Below, piece by piece: positions 5,149 through 11,948 of a stretch of DNA of 14,012 nucleotides. Source of the stretch: an uncultured Clostridia bacterium (lineage in GTDB: Bacteria; Bacillota; Clostridia; Oscillospirales; Butyricicoccaceae); NCBI GenBank assembly GCA_947856675.1, contig CANUCM010000136.1:1-14012 (forward strand), written 5' to 3'. Each line of letters opens with the position of its first letter. The first letter of the stretch is position 1. Made by a program: the position numbers and the translations under genes. Under the pieces are notes generated by a model. That model saw only the letters and a program-made list of their open reading frames with translations, did not search any database and was not told the DNA's origin.

Positions 5149-7476
5149 ATGAAAAAAATTCTTATTTGCCAGCACGGTGGATCGAGCAACCATGGCTGTG
5201 AGGCGCTGGCCCGTACGACGGTGTCGCTCATCGGGGAGCTGCCCGATGAGTGTGAGGTCACACTGTACTCCTATCGCGTCAACGACGATAAAAAATACCT
5301 GGCTGACATACCCGGGCTGCGTATTACGGGGCTTTCCGGGCTGCCCGGACGCTTTTCTGCGCACAACATAAGCTATCACCTCAAAAAACGGCTGGGGAAA
5401 AGCGCGTCGCGCCTTCCCATCACGCCGGAGTTTGCGCGGCTTGTGCGCGAAAGCGACCTGGTCATCGCCATCGGCGGCGACAATTACTGCTATCGCCGGG
5501 GCGAAGGCTATTACGCGCTCGACCGTTTTATCCGCGCGCAGGGCAAGCCGTACATGCTGCTGGGCTGTTCGATTGAGCCGGACGATCTGCCGCACGGGCT
5601 TGCCGGGCACCTGCGCCTGTTTGACACCGTGACGGCGCGCGAGAGCATCACGTATGAAGCGCTGCGTGATCACGGGGTGATCAGCGCCGTGCCGGCGCAC
5701 GACACGGCCTTTCTGCTGCCCGCGGTGGAACGGCCGCTGCCGGCGGGCTTTGCGGAAGGCAATACGGTGGGGCTCAATGTCAGCCCGCTCATTCAGCGGC
5801 TGGAAAGCCATCCGGGCATCACGATGGAAAATTACCGCCGTCTTATCCGGCACATTCTGGACACCACCGACATGGCGGTGGCGCTCATTCCGCACGTGGT
5901 GTGGGAGGAAGGCGACGACCGCGTGCCGCTTGCGCAGCTTCTGGCGGAGTTTCAGCAGACCGGCCGGGTGGTCATGGTGGAAGACGCCGACTGCCGCGTG
6001 ATCAAGGGCGACATCGCGCGCCTGCGCTTTTTTGTCGGCGCACGCACGCACGCCACCATCGCGGCGTACTCCTCGGGCGTGCCGACGCTTGTGGTGGGAT
6101 ATTCGGTCAAGGCGCGCGGCATTGCGCGCGACCTGTTTGGCACGGAGGAAAATTATGTGCTGCCGGTGCAGAGCCTGAAGACCCCCGATGACCTGACGGC
6201 CGCCTTTGACTGGATTGTGGAGCGCGAGCAGGACATTCGCCGCCGCCTGCAGGAAGTGATGCCCGCTTACCGTGAGAGCTCGGCGCAGACGGGCAAAAGC
6301 ATTGCACGGCTTTTGGGGCTGTGCCGCGGCGAAGGGCTGGCCGAGGGCATCGAAAGGCCGGGCCTGTGCGTCGGCTGCGCGGCGTGCGTTTTTCGCTGCC
6401 CGGTGCAGGCCATTTCCATGCGCAGCGATCGCGAGGGCTTTGCCCGCCCGTCGGTCGACGGGGCAAAGTGCATCGGCTGCGGCGCCTGCCGCGAGGTGTG
6501 CCCCGTGGGAAAACAGCGTGAACAAACGCAGCTGCAGGCTTTCTGCGCCTATTCCCGCGATGAGGAAACACGCAGAAAAAGCTCGTCCGGCGGCGTGTTC
6601 AGCGAGCTTGCGCAGCAGATGCTGGACAAAGGCGGCATTGTGGTGGGCGCGGCATGGGATGAAGCCGGCGTTTTGCGCCACACGGCGGCCGACAGCGTCG
6701 GCGCGCTGGGTGCGCTGCGCGGCTCGAAATATGTGCAGAGCGATATGAAAAACACCTACTCACTGATTTCCGATGCGCTGCAGAAGAAAAAGCCGGTGCT
6801 TTTCTGCGGCACGCCGTGTCAGGCCGCGGCAGTGCGGGACACTTTCGGAGCGGCCGAGGGGCTTTTGATTGCCGATGTGGTGTGCCACGGCGTACCTTCG
6901 CCCGACATGCTGCGCCGGTATCTCGATGATGCGGCGCAGCAGCACGGCGACGAGGCGGCGCACATTGATTTCCGCGACAAGTCGACGGGCTGGAAGGGCT
7001 ATTCCGTCACCGTGCGCTTTCAGGGCGGGGACAAGCTGACGCACCCGGCGGGCCAGGACCCGTATATGAAGCTGTTTTTGGCGGACGTTGCCCTGCGTCC
7101 CTCCTGCTACCGCTGCGATATCCGCGGCCGCAGCAGCGCAGCGGATATTACGCTGGGCGATTTCTGGGGCGCGGGCAGGCTGTTCCCCGGTGAGGACGAC
7201 GACCGCGGCCTTTCGCTGGTCCTGGTGCACACCCCGGCCGGCCAGGCGGCTTTTGAGGCCTTGCGGGAGAAGCTGGTCTTCCGCACGGCGGATTTTGACG
7301 CGGCGGCGCAGTACACCCCCTGCCTGTGCCGTCCGGCGGCCCGCCCCGTCAGCCGCGAGAGGTTCTTCGCCGAGCTGAAGCGCAGGCCGCTTAAGGACCT
7401 GGCGCGCGAGTTTTGCCCCCGCGCTTCGGCGGCAGTCAGAGTCAAGGCAAAGCTGCGGCGCGCGCTGAAAAAATAA
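5149..7476 (+). CDS. Fusion: polysaccharide pyruvyl transferase + 2x[4Fe-4S] ferredoxin/FrhB flavoprotein
   Basis: A 775-residue two-part protein. Residues 1 to about 395 form a polysaccharide pyruvyl transferase domain (PF04230, CsaB/WcaK type): start MKKILICQHGGSSNHGCEAL, GG-D111-N-Y-C-Y (109-115), H184-D185, and the conserved C-terminal R299-T-H301-A followed by GVPTLVVGYSVKARGI. This family adds ketal pyruvate from phosphoenolpyruvate to sugars. From about residue 400 comes a dicluster ferredoxin: C407xxC410xxC413xxxC417P and C441xxC444xxC447xxxC451P. It runs into FrhB N- and C-terminal domains (PF04422/PF04432) with C553-G-T-P-C557-Q and the signature SCYRCDIRGRSSAADITLGD followed by FWG. 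FrhB proteins bind FAD and Fe-S and, in methanogens, handle F420; in Bacillota the electron acceptor is unknown. Neighbouring PPT and FrhB genes are common in glycan loci, but here they are one frame with no internal start, stop or ribosome binding site at the junction. GGAGG (5137-5141) supports ATG 5149. It lies in the cytoplasm and probably acts in surface glycan modification. Confidence 0.9.
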   Translation: MKKILICQHGGSSNHGCEALARTTVSLIGELPDECEVTLYSYRVNDDKKYLADIPGLRITGLSGLPGRFSAHNISYHLKKRLGKSASRLPITPEFARLVRESDLVIAIGGDNYCYRRGEGYYALDRFIRAQGKPYMLLGCSIEPDDLPHGLAGHLRLFDTVTARESITYEALRDHGVISAVPAHDTAFLLPAVERPLPAGFAEGNTVGLNVSPLIQRLESHPGITMENYRRLIRHILDTTDMAVALIPHVVWEEGDDRVPLAQLLAEFQQTGRVVMVEDADCRVIKGDIARLRFFVGARTHATIAAYSSGVPTLVVGYSVKARGIARDLFGTEENYVLPVQSLKTPDDLTAAFDWIVEREQDIRRRLQEVMPAYRESSAQTGKSIARLLGLCRGEGLAEGIERPGLCVGCAACVFRCPVQAISMRSDREGFARPSVDGAKCIGCGACREVCPVGKQREQTQLQAFCAYSRDEETRRKSSSGGVFSELAQQMLDKGGIVVGAAWDEAGVLRHTAADSVGALGALRGSKYVQSDMKNTYSLISDALQKKKPVLFCGTPCQAAAVRDTFGAAEGLLIADVVCHGVPSPDMLRRYLDDAAQQHGDEAAHIDFRDKSTGWKGYSVTVRFQGGDKLTHPAGQDPYMKLFLADVALRPSCYRCDIRGRSSAADITLGDFWGAGRLFPGEDDDRGLSLVLVHTPAGQAAFEALREKLVFRTADFDAAAQYTPCLCRPAARPVSRERFFAELKRRPLKDLAREFCPRASAAVRVKAKLRRALKK

Positions 7477-7477
7477 G

Positions 7478-7512
7478 AAAAAGGCTCCGGAATTACTCCG
7501 GAGCCTTTTTTT
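7478..7512. terminator. Bidirectional intrinsic terminator
   Basis: GGCTCCGGA (7483-7491) and TCCGGAGCC (7497-7505) form a nine-pair stem around ATTAC, with A5 before and T7 after. It terminates the fusion gene (stop at 7476) and, from the other strand, the operon whose last stop codon (7513-7511) lies in the T-tract. Confidence 0.9.
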
Positions 7513-7978
7513 ACAGCTCACAGGCAAGGTTGATGACGGGGATGCCCTTTTGCCGCGCAAGCGAAACGGTGTAGGCTGTGCCGCCCTGCTGCGAGGTCAG
7601 ATAGCACAGGCATACGTCGGCGCGTTCGGCCATGGCACGGTTGCGGGCCAGCATGCAGCCGCTGTAGTAGCGCTCGGAAAGCACCACGACGTTTTGCGCG
7701 CGGCCGACAATGCTGTCGTAGCGCAGCTTCTGCACAGGGGAATAGTGCAGGGGCTGGTCGCGGCAGGGGAGCATCATGGTCAGGGCGATGTCCGGAAACC
7801 GCTCGCGCGCGGCGAGAACGGCTTCCGCACCCAAAAGATCAAATCCCAAAGCGCCGCCCGATAAAAACTCGCAGACGCCCCGGCGGCACAGCTCGTCAAT
7901 GCGCACATCCAGGCGGTGGCGCAGCATGGCGCCGGCGGCGGGCAGGCGGCGGTGCCCCGAGAGCATGCACACGCTCAT
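7511..7978 (-). CDS. YpsA-like DUF1273 protein, SLOG superfamily
   Basis: A 155-residue cytoplasmic protein of the DUF1273/YpsA family (PF06908). The signatures are S7-G-H-R10 near the N terminus, S40-G-G42-A-L-G-F-D47 followed by a helix (the Rossmann-like ligand loop), RYYSGCMLARNRAMAERAD (103-121), and GGTAYTV (132-138). The family belongs to the SLOG fold (with TIGR00725/LOG and DprA-like proteins), inferred in published comparative work to bind nucleotide-derived ligands; YpsA of Bacillus subtilis and Staphylococcus has been linked to cell division. It is somewhat shorter than typical members (about 180 residues). Its ATG overlaps the TGA of the upstream membrane protein gene by four bases (ATGA, 7978-7975), and no ribosome binding site precedes it, so translation is probably coupled. 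The biochemical function is unknown. Confidence 0.85.
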   Translation of the reverse strand: MSVCMLSGHRRLPAAGAMLRHRLDVRIDELCRRGVCEFLSGGALGFDLLGAEAVLAARERFPDIALTMMLPCRDQPLHYSPVQKLRYDSIVGRAQNVVVLSERYYSGCMLARNRAMAERADVCLCYLTSQQGGTAYTVSLARQKGIPVINLACEL

Positions 7979-8847
7979 GGCTGCGGCGGTTCATTGCCGG
8001 AAGCCGTATCCTCCGGCGGCGGCTCATTGCCGGAAGCCGTATCCTCCGGCGCGGGTTCGGACGGCGCGGGGGCGCAGGAGTCGGACAGGGCACGCTGCTG
8101 CCGGGCCTGGGCGCGCTGCTTTTTCTTCTGGCTGCGGTAAATGAGCACGAGCGACAAGGCGGCCAGAATCAGAACGCCGGCAAACACGGCAAAGTCGATA
8201 TATCGCTGCGCGTCCTGTGATTTGTCCAAAATGGCGTCAAAACGCACGCTCTGTGCGACGCTGTCGATCAGTTCGGTGCTCTGCTGGGACATTTCCCCGT
8301 CAAAGGAATGCAGGGCGATGTTGACCATATAGCCGTTGCAGATGGTCGCATACTGGATAAAGCGGCTGTCGGTGGTTTCGTTTTTGACCTCGCCCTCAAA
8401 GCGGATATACAGAAGGTCGCCGGCCGGAACCAGCTCGTAGGAGAGGTAGTCGAGACCGGGCGAGCTTTCAGAAAAATCTTCGTCGACATAGGTCTGCGCA
8501 TGTTCTTTCAGGTCTTCGGGATCGGCGAGGGTATAGTGAAAGGTGCGCCGGGTGTCGGCCGAGCGTGAAATGACCACAATCAGCTCTTTGAGGCGGTCGG
8601 TGGTCACGGCTTCAAAGCGGATGTTGTTTTGGTCGAGGGCGTCCATGAGCGTTTCCTCATCGGCTTCGAAAAAGTCGAGCACCTGCTGGCTGGGCGTGGT
8701 GCCGGAGGCCAGCACAATCCAGTCCTCGCCGTCGGGCAGCGACATGGTGAGGGCGGCGTCTTCATAGCGGTAATCCTTCAGGGAAAGCGCTGCAGCGGGC
8801 GTGGCCGCGAGCAGCAGCGCAGCGGCAAGACAAAGCAGTCTTTTCAT
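7975..8847 (-). CDS. Single-pass membrane-anchored extracytoplasmic protein of unknown function
   Basis: A 290-residue protein I do not recognise. Residues 1-21 are a signal peptide (MKRLLCLAAALLLAATPAAA). Residues about 22-215 form an acidic extracytoplasmic domain of alternating strands and helices, with the segment SLPDGEDWIVLASG near its start, resembling the small lipoprotein-like domains seen in many clostridial cell-surface proteins. Residues about 218-237 are one transmembrane helix (FAVFAGVLILAALSLVLIY), followed by a strongly basic stop-transfer segment (RSQKKKQRAQARQQR). The cytoplasmic tail is Pro/Glu/Ala-rich and ends with two copies of the 11-residue unit PPEDTASGNEP. Topology is outside-in (type I). 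The start ATG has GAGGAG (8856-8851) only three bases away, so initiation may be modest. A good promoter lies at 8924-8896. It overlaps the DUF1273 gene by four bases, which suggests a joint function. Confidence 0.7.
   Translation of the reverse strand: MKRLLCLAAALLLAATPAAALSLKDYRYEDAALTMSLPDGEDWIVLASGTTPSQQVLDFFEADEETLMDALDQNNIRFEAVTTDRLKELIVVISRSADTRRTFHYTLADPEDLKEHAQTYVDEDFSESSPGLDYLSYELVPAGDLLYIRFEGEVKNETTDSRFIQYATICNGYMVNIALHSFDGEMSQQSTELIDSVAQSVRFDAILDKSQDAQRYIDFAVFAGVLILAALSLVLIYRSQKKKQRAQARQQRALSDSCAPAPSEPAPEDTASGNEPPPEDTASGNEPPQP
7984..8049 (-). repeat. 33-base tandem repeat (two units) in the cytoplasmic tail of the membrane protein
   Basis: Units 7984-8016 and 8017-8049 are identical except for one base (T at 7990, C at 8023). 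They encode two copies of an 11-residue Pro/Glu/Asp/Thr/Ser-rich motif at the extreme C terminus. Near identity implies recent duplication and possible copy-number variation between strains. Confidence 0.9.
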
Positions 8848-8895
8848 GAGCTCCTCGATTCCCGGCGCGGCGGCCGAAAGATTCTAATGGAGCTT

Positions 8896-8924
8896 ATTGT
8901 ATCACACGCCCGGTGCAATTTCAA
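8896..8924 (-). promoter_or_regulatory. Internal promoter for the membrane protein/DUF1273 pair
   Basis: On the minus strand TTGAAA (8924-8919), exactly 17 bases, then TACAAT (8901-8896), with a TG one base before the -10 (extended -10). It lies in the last codons of the hydrolase gene, about 49 bases upstream of ATG 8847. The pair can therefore be transcribed independently of the ECF/hydrolase genes. Confidence 0.72.
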
Positions 8925-9852
8925 ATGTATCCGCGCCGCTCCAGGCCAAAAGAGCGTTTGAAACATCGCTCCAGACGTCGGGGCAGGGCTCGTTGAGAAT
9001 TTCGTGGCGAAGGCCGGGATAGAGCTTTTGCCCGACATGGCGGTAGCCCAGGCTGCGCATGAGTTCGACAGCGCGGAAAAAGTGCCGGTCGCTGATGCGG
9101 CAGGGGTCCTGGGCGCCGGAAATAAACAGCACCGGCATGTCGGGCGATGACACCGCCCATCCTTTTTTTGTGTAGCACTCCCGCATGAGGAGAAGCAGCG
9201 ATTCAAAGCCGTTGAGCGTAAAAACGAAGCCGCACAGCGGGTCTTCGTCGTACCGGCGCACGACGGCGGGGTCAGAGCACAGCCAGGCGCTTTCCTGCGG
9301 GCGGCCGAAGGCCCGGTTGAAGGAGCCGAACATCATGCGGTGGATAAACAGGCTCCGGTGCCTGGGGCCGGCAAAGCGCGCGAGCACGCGGCACAGGGCG
9401 AGGCCGGCTTCTGCGGCGGGATTATAAGAGGGCGAGCCGCAGACGATCAGCCCGCTCAGATCGCTGTCCCAGCGGCGGGCATAGCAGCGCGCCGCGAGCG
9501 AGCCCATGCTGTGCCCGAACAAAAAGAGGGGCAGGCCGGGAAAACGCGCGCGCAAAAGACCCGCGATTTGATGCAGGTCCCGCAAAAGGCCTTCGGCGCC
9601 CTGGCCGTCCGGCCCGAAGAACCCCAAATCCTGCGCGCTGCGCACGCTCTGGCCGTGGCCGCGGTGGTCGGCAGCCGCGCAGACCAGACCCAGCCCGGCA
9701 AGGTGCTCCATCAAGGGGAAATAGCGCTGCTTATGCTCGCACATCCCGTGGGAAAACAGCACCAGTGCCCGCGGATTGTCGGGCACAAAGAGGGCGGCCG
9801 ACAGGGGCAGACCGTCAAACTCCGAGTTGACGGTAAAAAGAAGCGGCTTCAT
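8902..9852 (-). CDS. Alpha/beta hydrolase (Hydrolase_4, monoacylglycerol-lipase/lysophospholipase-like)
   Basis: A 316-residue soluble alpha/beta hydrolase of the PF12146 'serine aminopeptidase S33/Hydrolase_4' group. The oxyanion strand is LVLFSHGMCEHKQRY (H35-G36). The nucleophile elbow is G113-H-S115-M-G117, with acid D249 in SGAQDPC and H283 in LRHEILNE, so the triad is complete. A cap region between about 140 and 235 is of the size seen in monoacylglycerol lipases. Family members hydrolyse monoacylglycerols, lysophospholipids or small esters; the true substrate is unknown. No signal peptide is seen, so it is cytoplasmic. Its ATG (9852-9850) overlaps the stop of the ECF S-component gene by four bases, and no convincing ribosome binding site precedes it, so it is probably coupled to that gene. 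Confidence 0.9.
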   Translation of the reverse strand: MKPLLFTVNSEFDGLPLSAALFVPDNPRALVLFSHGMCEHKQRYFPLMEHLAGLGLVCAAADHRGHGQSVRSAQDLGFFGPDGQGAEGLLRDLHQIAGLLRARFPGLPLFLFGHSMGSLAARCYARRWDSDLSGLIVCGSPSYNPAAEAGLALCRVLARFAGPRHRSLFIHRMMFGSFNRAFGRPQESAWLCSDPAVVRRYDEDPLCGFVFTLNGFESLLLLMRECYTKKGWAVSSPDMPVLFISGAQDPCRISDRHFFRAVELMRSLGYRHVGQKLYPGLRHEILNEPCPDVWSDVSNALLAWSGADTFEIAPGV

Positions 9853-10364
9853 CGTTCGGACCGCTCAGGCAGCAGCTCCGAAAGGGCTCTGCGCACGGGC
9901 GGGAGCAGCAGGACAAAAATGACGAGGGCCAGCAGCGACTGCAGCGCGTTGAAGGGGATGCCGGCCGCGGCGCCGCCCACGCCGTACAGCATGGCGCTTG
10001 CCGCAAAATACAGCGCGACGTTCAGGCAGCCGGCGGCCAGCGCGGCCAGTGCGGCCCGGGCGCGGCTGCACCGGTGCCGGCACAGCACGGAAATGCACAG
10101 CGCCATAACCGCCTTGATGACAAGGCTGAAGGGCGCCCAAATTGCATAGGACGCCAGCACGTCGGCCAGCGCTGCGCCGACGGCGGCGGCGGCCACTGCG
10201 TAAGGCAGGGGCAGCAGGGCGGCGGCAAGGTACAAAATGCCGTCGCCGACATGAATGTATTCCGTGGTCGCGGGCACGGGCATTTTGACAAACATGGTGC
10301 ACACCAGAATCAGCGCCGCAAACATCGACGCAAAGCATAAAAGACGAACCTGCTTTTCCTTCAT
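9849..10364 (-). CDS. ECF transporter S component, possibly for vitamin B6
   Basis: A 171-residue integral membrane protein with five to six hydrophobic helices. The signature VPATTEYIHVGDGILYLAAA (29-48), followed by GAALADVLASYAIWAPFSLVIKA (63-85), matches the pattern of PF07155-type ECF S components ('GYxxxGDxxxxLAA...GsxLADllsgyaxWaPxtlxiK'). Such proteins bind a vitamin at the membrane and use a shared EcfA/EcfA'/EcfT module, which is not in this window (group II arrangement). The start is ATG 10364-10362, with GGAGG (10379-10375) ten bases upstream; the frame is open further upstream but crosses the promoter region. It is first in an operon with the coupled hydrolase and divergent from a MocR/PdxR-type regulator. 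Because PdxR-type regulators are known to pair with pyridoxine S components (PdxU types), vitamin B6 is the leading substrate guess; hydroxymethylpyrimidine or riboflavin are alternatives. Confidence 0.8.
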   Translation of the reverse strand: MKEKQVRLLCFASMFAALILVCTMFVKMPVPATTEYIHVGDGILYLAAALLPLPYAVAAAAVGAALADVLASYAIWAPFSLVIKAVMALCISVLCRHRCSRARAALAALAAGCLNVALYFAASAMLYGVGGAAAGIPFNALQSLLALVIFVLLLPPVRRALSELLPERSER

Positions 10365-10385
10365 GACAAAACAGCCTCCATGGGT

Positions 10386-10414
10386 TTGAAAAGTTGACAA
10401 GGTCTTTTGACAAG
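10386..10414 (+). promoter_or_regulatory. Candidate MocR operator: TTGACAAG direct repeats
   Basis: TTGAAAAG (10386-10393), TTGACAAG (10394-10401) and TTGACAAG (10407-10414) lie in the same orientation in the divergent region. The two exact copies start 13 bases apart. MocR-family regulators such as GabR and PdxR are known to bind direct repeats in the promoter they share with their target, so this is a plausible operator. The repeats also contain TTGACA and could include a -35 element. A small palindrome TTGTA-A-TACAA follows at 10420-10430. Confidence 0.5.
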
Positions 10415-10419
10415 TGTTA

Positions 10420-10448
10420 TTGTAATACAAAATTGGCACCATTAAAAT
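10420..10448 (+). promoter_or_regulatory. Candidate promoter of the MocR-type regulator
   Basis: TTGTAA (10420-10425), 17 bases, TAAAAT (10443-10448). It would start transcription near 10455, giving a leader of about 35 bases to ATG 10490. An alternative is TTGACA (10394-10399), 18 bases, TATTGT (10418-10423). On the minus strand TACAAT (10424-10419) is a possible -10 for the ECF operon but has only a weak -35 (TTTTAA), so that direction may be activator-dependent. Confidence 0.4.
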
Positions 10449-10489
10449 ATCCAGAATCAGAAAAAAATATGGTACCAGATGGAGGGCTT

Positions 10490-11884
10490 ATGCAAAACCT
10501 GACCTTTTCGCCGGAGCCGGGGACGCCGCTGTACCGGCAGCTGTATTCCATGCTGCTGGGGGAGATCCGCGCGGCGGGGCTGGCTCCGGGGGAGAAGCTG
10601 CCTTCGCGCCGTGCGCTGGCGGCCCATTTGGGTTTGAGTCTCAACACGGTGGACGCAGCGTATCAGATGCTGGCGGCGGAGGGATATATACAGGCGCGGG
10701 CGCGCAGCGGGTTTTATGTGTGCAGCGGGGGGCTTGCGGGACTGGTTCCGCAGCCCGAAAGAGAGCCGGCCGGGGCGGAATCCCCGCCGCAGCCGCGTTG
10801 GGCGTATGATTTTTCAACGGGGGGCATGGATGTTTCGCTGTTTCCTCTGCGCACCTGGGAACGGGTGGCGCGCGAGGTCATGCGCACGGGGGCGGGGCTG
10901 CTCAATTACGGTGACGCGCGCGGTGATGAGTGCCTGCGCCGGGCCATTGCGCGGTATCTGCACGAATACCGGGGCGTGCATGCCGATGCTGCGCGCATTG
11001 TGGTGGGCGCGGGCAGCGAAACGCTGCTGGCAATGGCGGCGCTGCTTTTGCCGCAGGGCGCGGCGGGGGTGGAGGACCCAGGCTACGGGCAGACGGCGCA
11101 GGTTTTGCGCAATGCGGGCGTGCCGGTGCGCCCCGTTGCGGTCGACGCCCAGGGGCTCAGCGTGAGCGGGCTGCGGCGCAGCGGATGCCGCAGCGTGTGC
11201 GTCACGCCGTCGCACCAGTTCCCGACGGGGGTCAGCATGCCGGTCTCCCGTCGTGCCGAGCTGCTGCAGTGGGCGCGGGACACCCGCGGGATCATTGTAG
11301 AAGACGACTATGACAGCGAGTTTCGGTTTGACGGCCGGCCGCTGCCGGCGCTGCAGGGCCTGGACGGCGAGGGCCGGGTTATATACATCGGTACCTTTTC
11401 CCGCAGCCTGGCGCCGTCGGTGCGCGTGGCGTACATGGTGCTGCCGCCGCGGCTTGTGCCGCAGTACCGGAGCAGGCTGGCGGGCTATGCTTCGACCGTG
11501 TCGAGGCTGGAGCAGCACACGCTGAGCCGGTTTATGGAGCAGGGGCACTTTGCGCGCTACATCAACCGTGCCCGCGGCGTGTACCGGGGCCGGCGCGACG
11601 CGCTGGTGCAGGCGCTGGCGGCCGGTCTGGGGACGGCGGCGGTCCCGCTGTGCGTGCACACGGGGCTGCACATGCCGGTGCGCGTGGAAAACGGCATGAC
11701 GGGGCCGCAGCTGGCGGCCGCGGCCGCCGCGCAGGAGGTGCGCGTGCACGCGCTGGGAGAGTACCGGATGCAGGGCGGCGGCGGGGAGCCGGTCGTGGTT
11801 TTGGGCTACGGCAGTATGGGCGCCGAGGATATCGGCCCGGCCTGCGCAAGGCTTTCGCGGGCGTGGGGCGGACAAAAATCTTAA
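10490..11884 (+). CDS. MocR-family regulator (GntR HTH + aminotransferase-like domain), PdxR/GabR-like, PLP lysine replaced by Arg
   Basis: A 464-residue regulator. Residues about 13-77 are a GntR winged helix (PLYRQLYSMLLGEIRAAGL, then PSRRALAAHLGLSLNTV and EGYIQARARSGFYV). After a linker, residues about 105-455 form a fold-type-I aminotransferase domain: SHQFPTGVSMPVSRRAELL, then VED272DY274DSEFRFDG, then the active-site loop YIGTFSR305SLAPSVRVAYM. In GabR/PdxR the residue after 'TFS' is the lysine that forms the Schiff base with PLP; here it is arginine (CGC at 11402-11404), so a covalent internal aldimine is not expected, although the Asp and Tyr ring contacts are kept. ATG 10490 is chosen because GGAGGG (10481-10486) lies just upstream; an in-frame ATG at 10469 has no such site. 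It is divergent from the ECF S-component gene, which it probably controls along with itself. It may sense PLP non-covalently, or another ligand. Confidence 0.9.
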   Translation: MQNLTFSPEPGTPLYRQLYSMLLGEIRAAGLAPGEKLPSRRALAAHLGLSLNTVDAAYQMLAAEGYIQARARSGFYVCSGGLAGLVPQPEREPAGAESPPQPRWAYDFSTGGMDVSLFPLRTWERVAREVMRTGAGLLNYGDARGDECLRRAIARYLHEYRGVHADAARIVVGAGSETLLAMAALLLPQGAAGVEDPGYGQTAQVLRNAGVPVRPVAVDAQGLSVSGLRRSGCRSVCVTPSHQFPTGVSMPVSRRAELLQWARDTRGIIVEDDYDSEFRFDGRPLPALQGLDGEGRVIYIGTFSRSLAPSVRVAYMVLPPRLVPQYRSRLAGYASTVSRLEQHTLSRFMEQGHFARYINRARGVYRGRRDALVQALAAGLGTAAVPLCVHTGLHMPVRVENGMTGPQLAAAAAAQEVRVHALGEYRMQGGGGEPVVVLGYGSMGAEDIGPACARLSRAWGGQKS

Positions 11885-11900
11885 CTTTTTGACGTTTTGC

Positions 11901-11930
11901 TTGCGCAGGGGCGCTTTTACAGGCTATAAT
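11901..11930 (+). promoter_or_regulatory. Promoter candidate of the LtaS-like gene
   Basis: TATAAT (11925-11930) is a perfect -10. TTGCGC (11901-11906) at 18-base spacing is a partial -35. Transcription would start near 11937, leaving a very short leader that begins at the AAAAGGAG ribosome binding site (11937-11944). Confidence 0.5.
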
Positions 11931-11948
11931 GCTGTCAAAAGGAGTAAT

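Noticed and set aside
3589..6681. A 1030-codon open frame on the minus strand
   Set aside because: Only 3589-4935 encodes a recognisable protein (MATE). The upstream part is the low-complexity Arg/Ala/His-rich complement of the pyruvyl transferase-FrhB gene and crosses the promoter and ribosome binding site of the real start.
10365..10418. Possible riboswitch ahead of the ECF S component
   Set aside because: The leader from the likely start to the ATG is only about 50 bases, with no structured element or terminator/antiterminator pair; control by the adjacent regulator is more likely.
10814..11875. A 353-codon minus-strand open frame opposite the MocR gene
   Set aside because: Arg/His-rich antisense translation; the plus strand carries the GntR and aminotransferase motifs.
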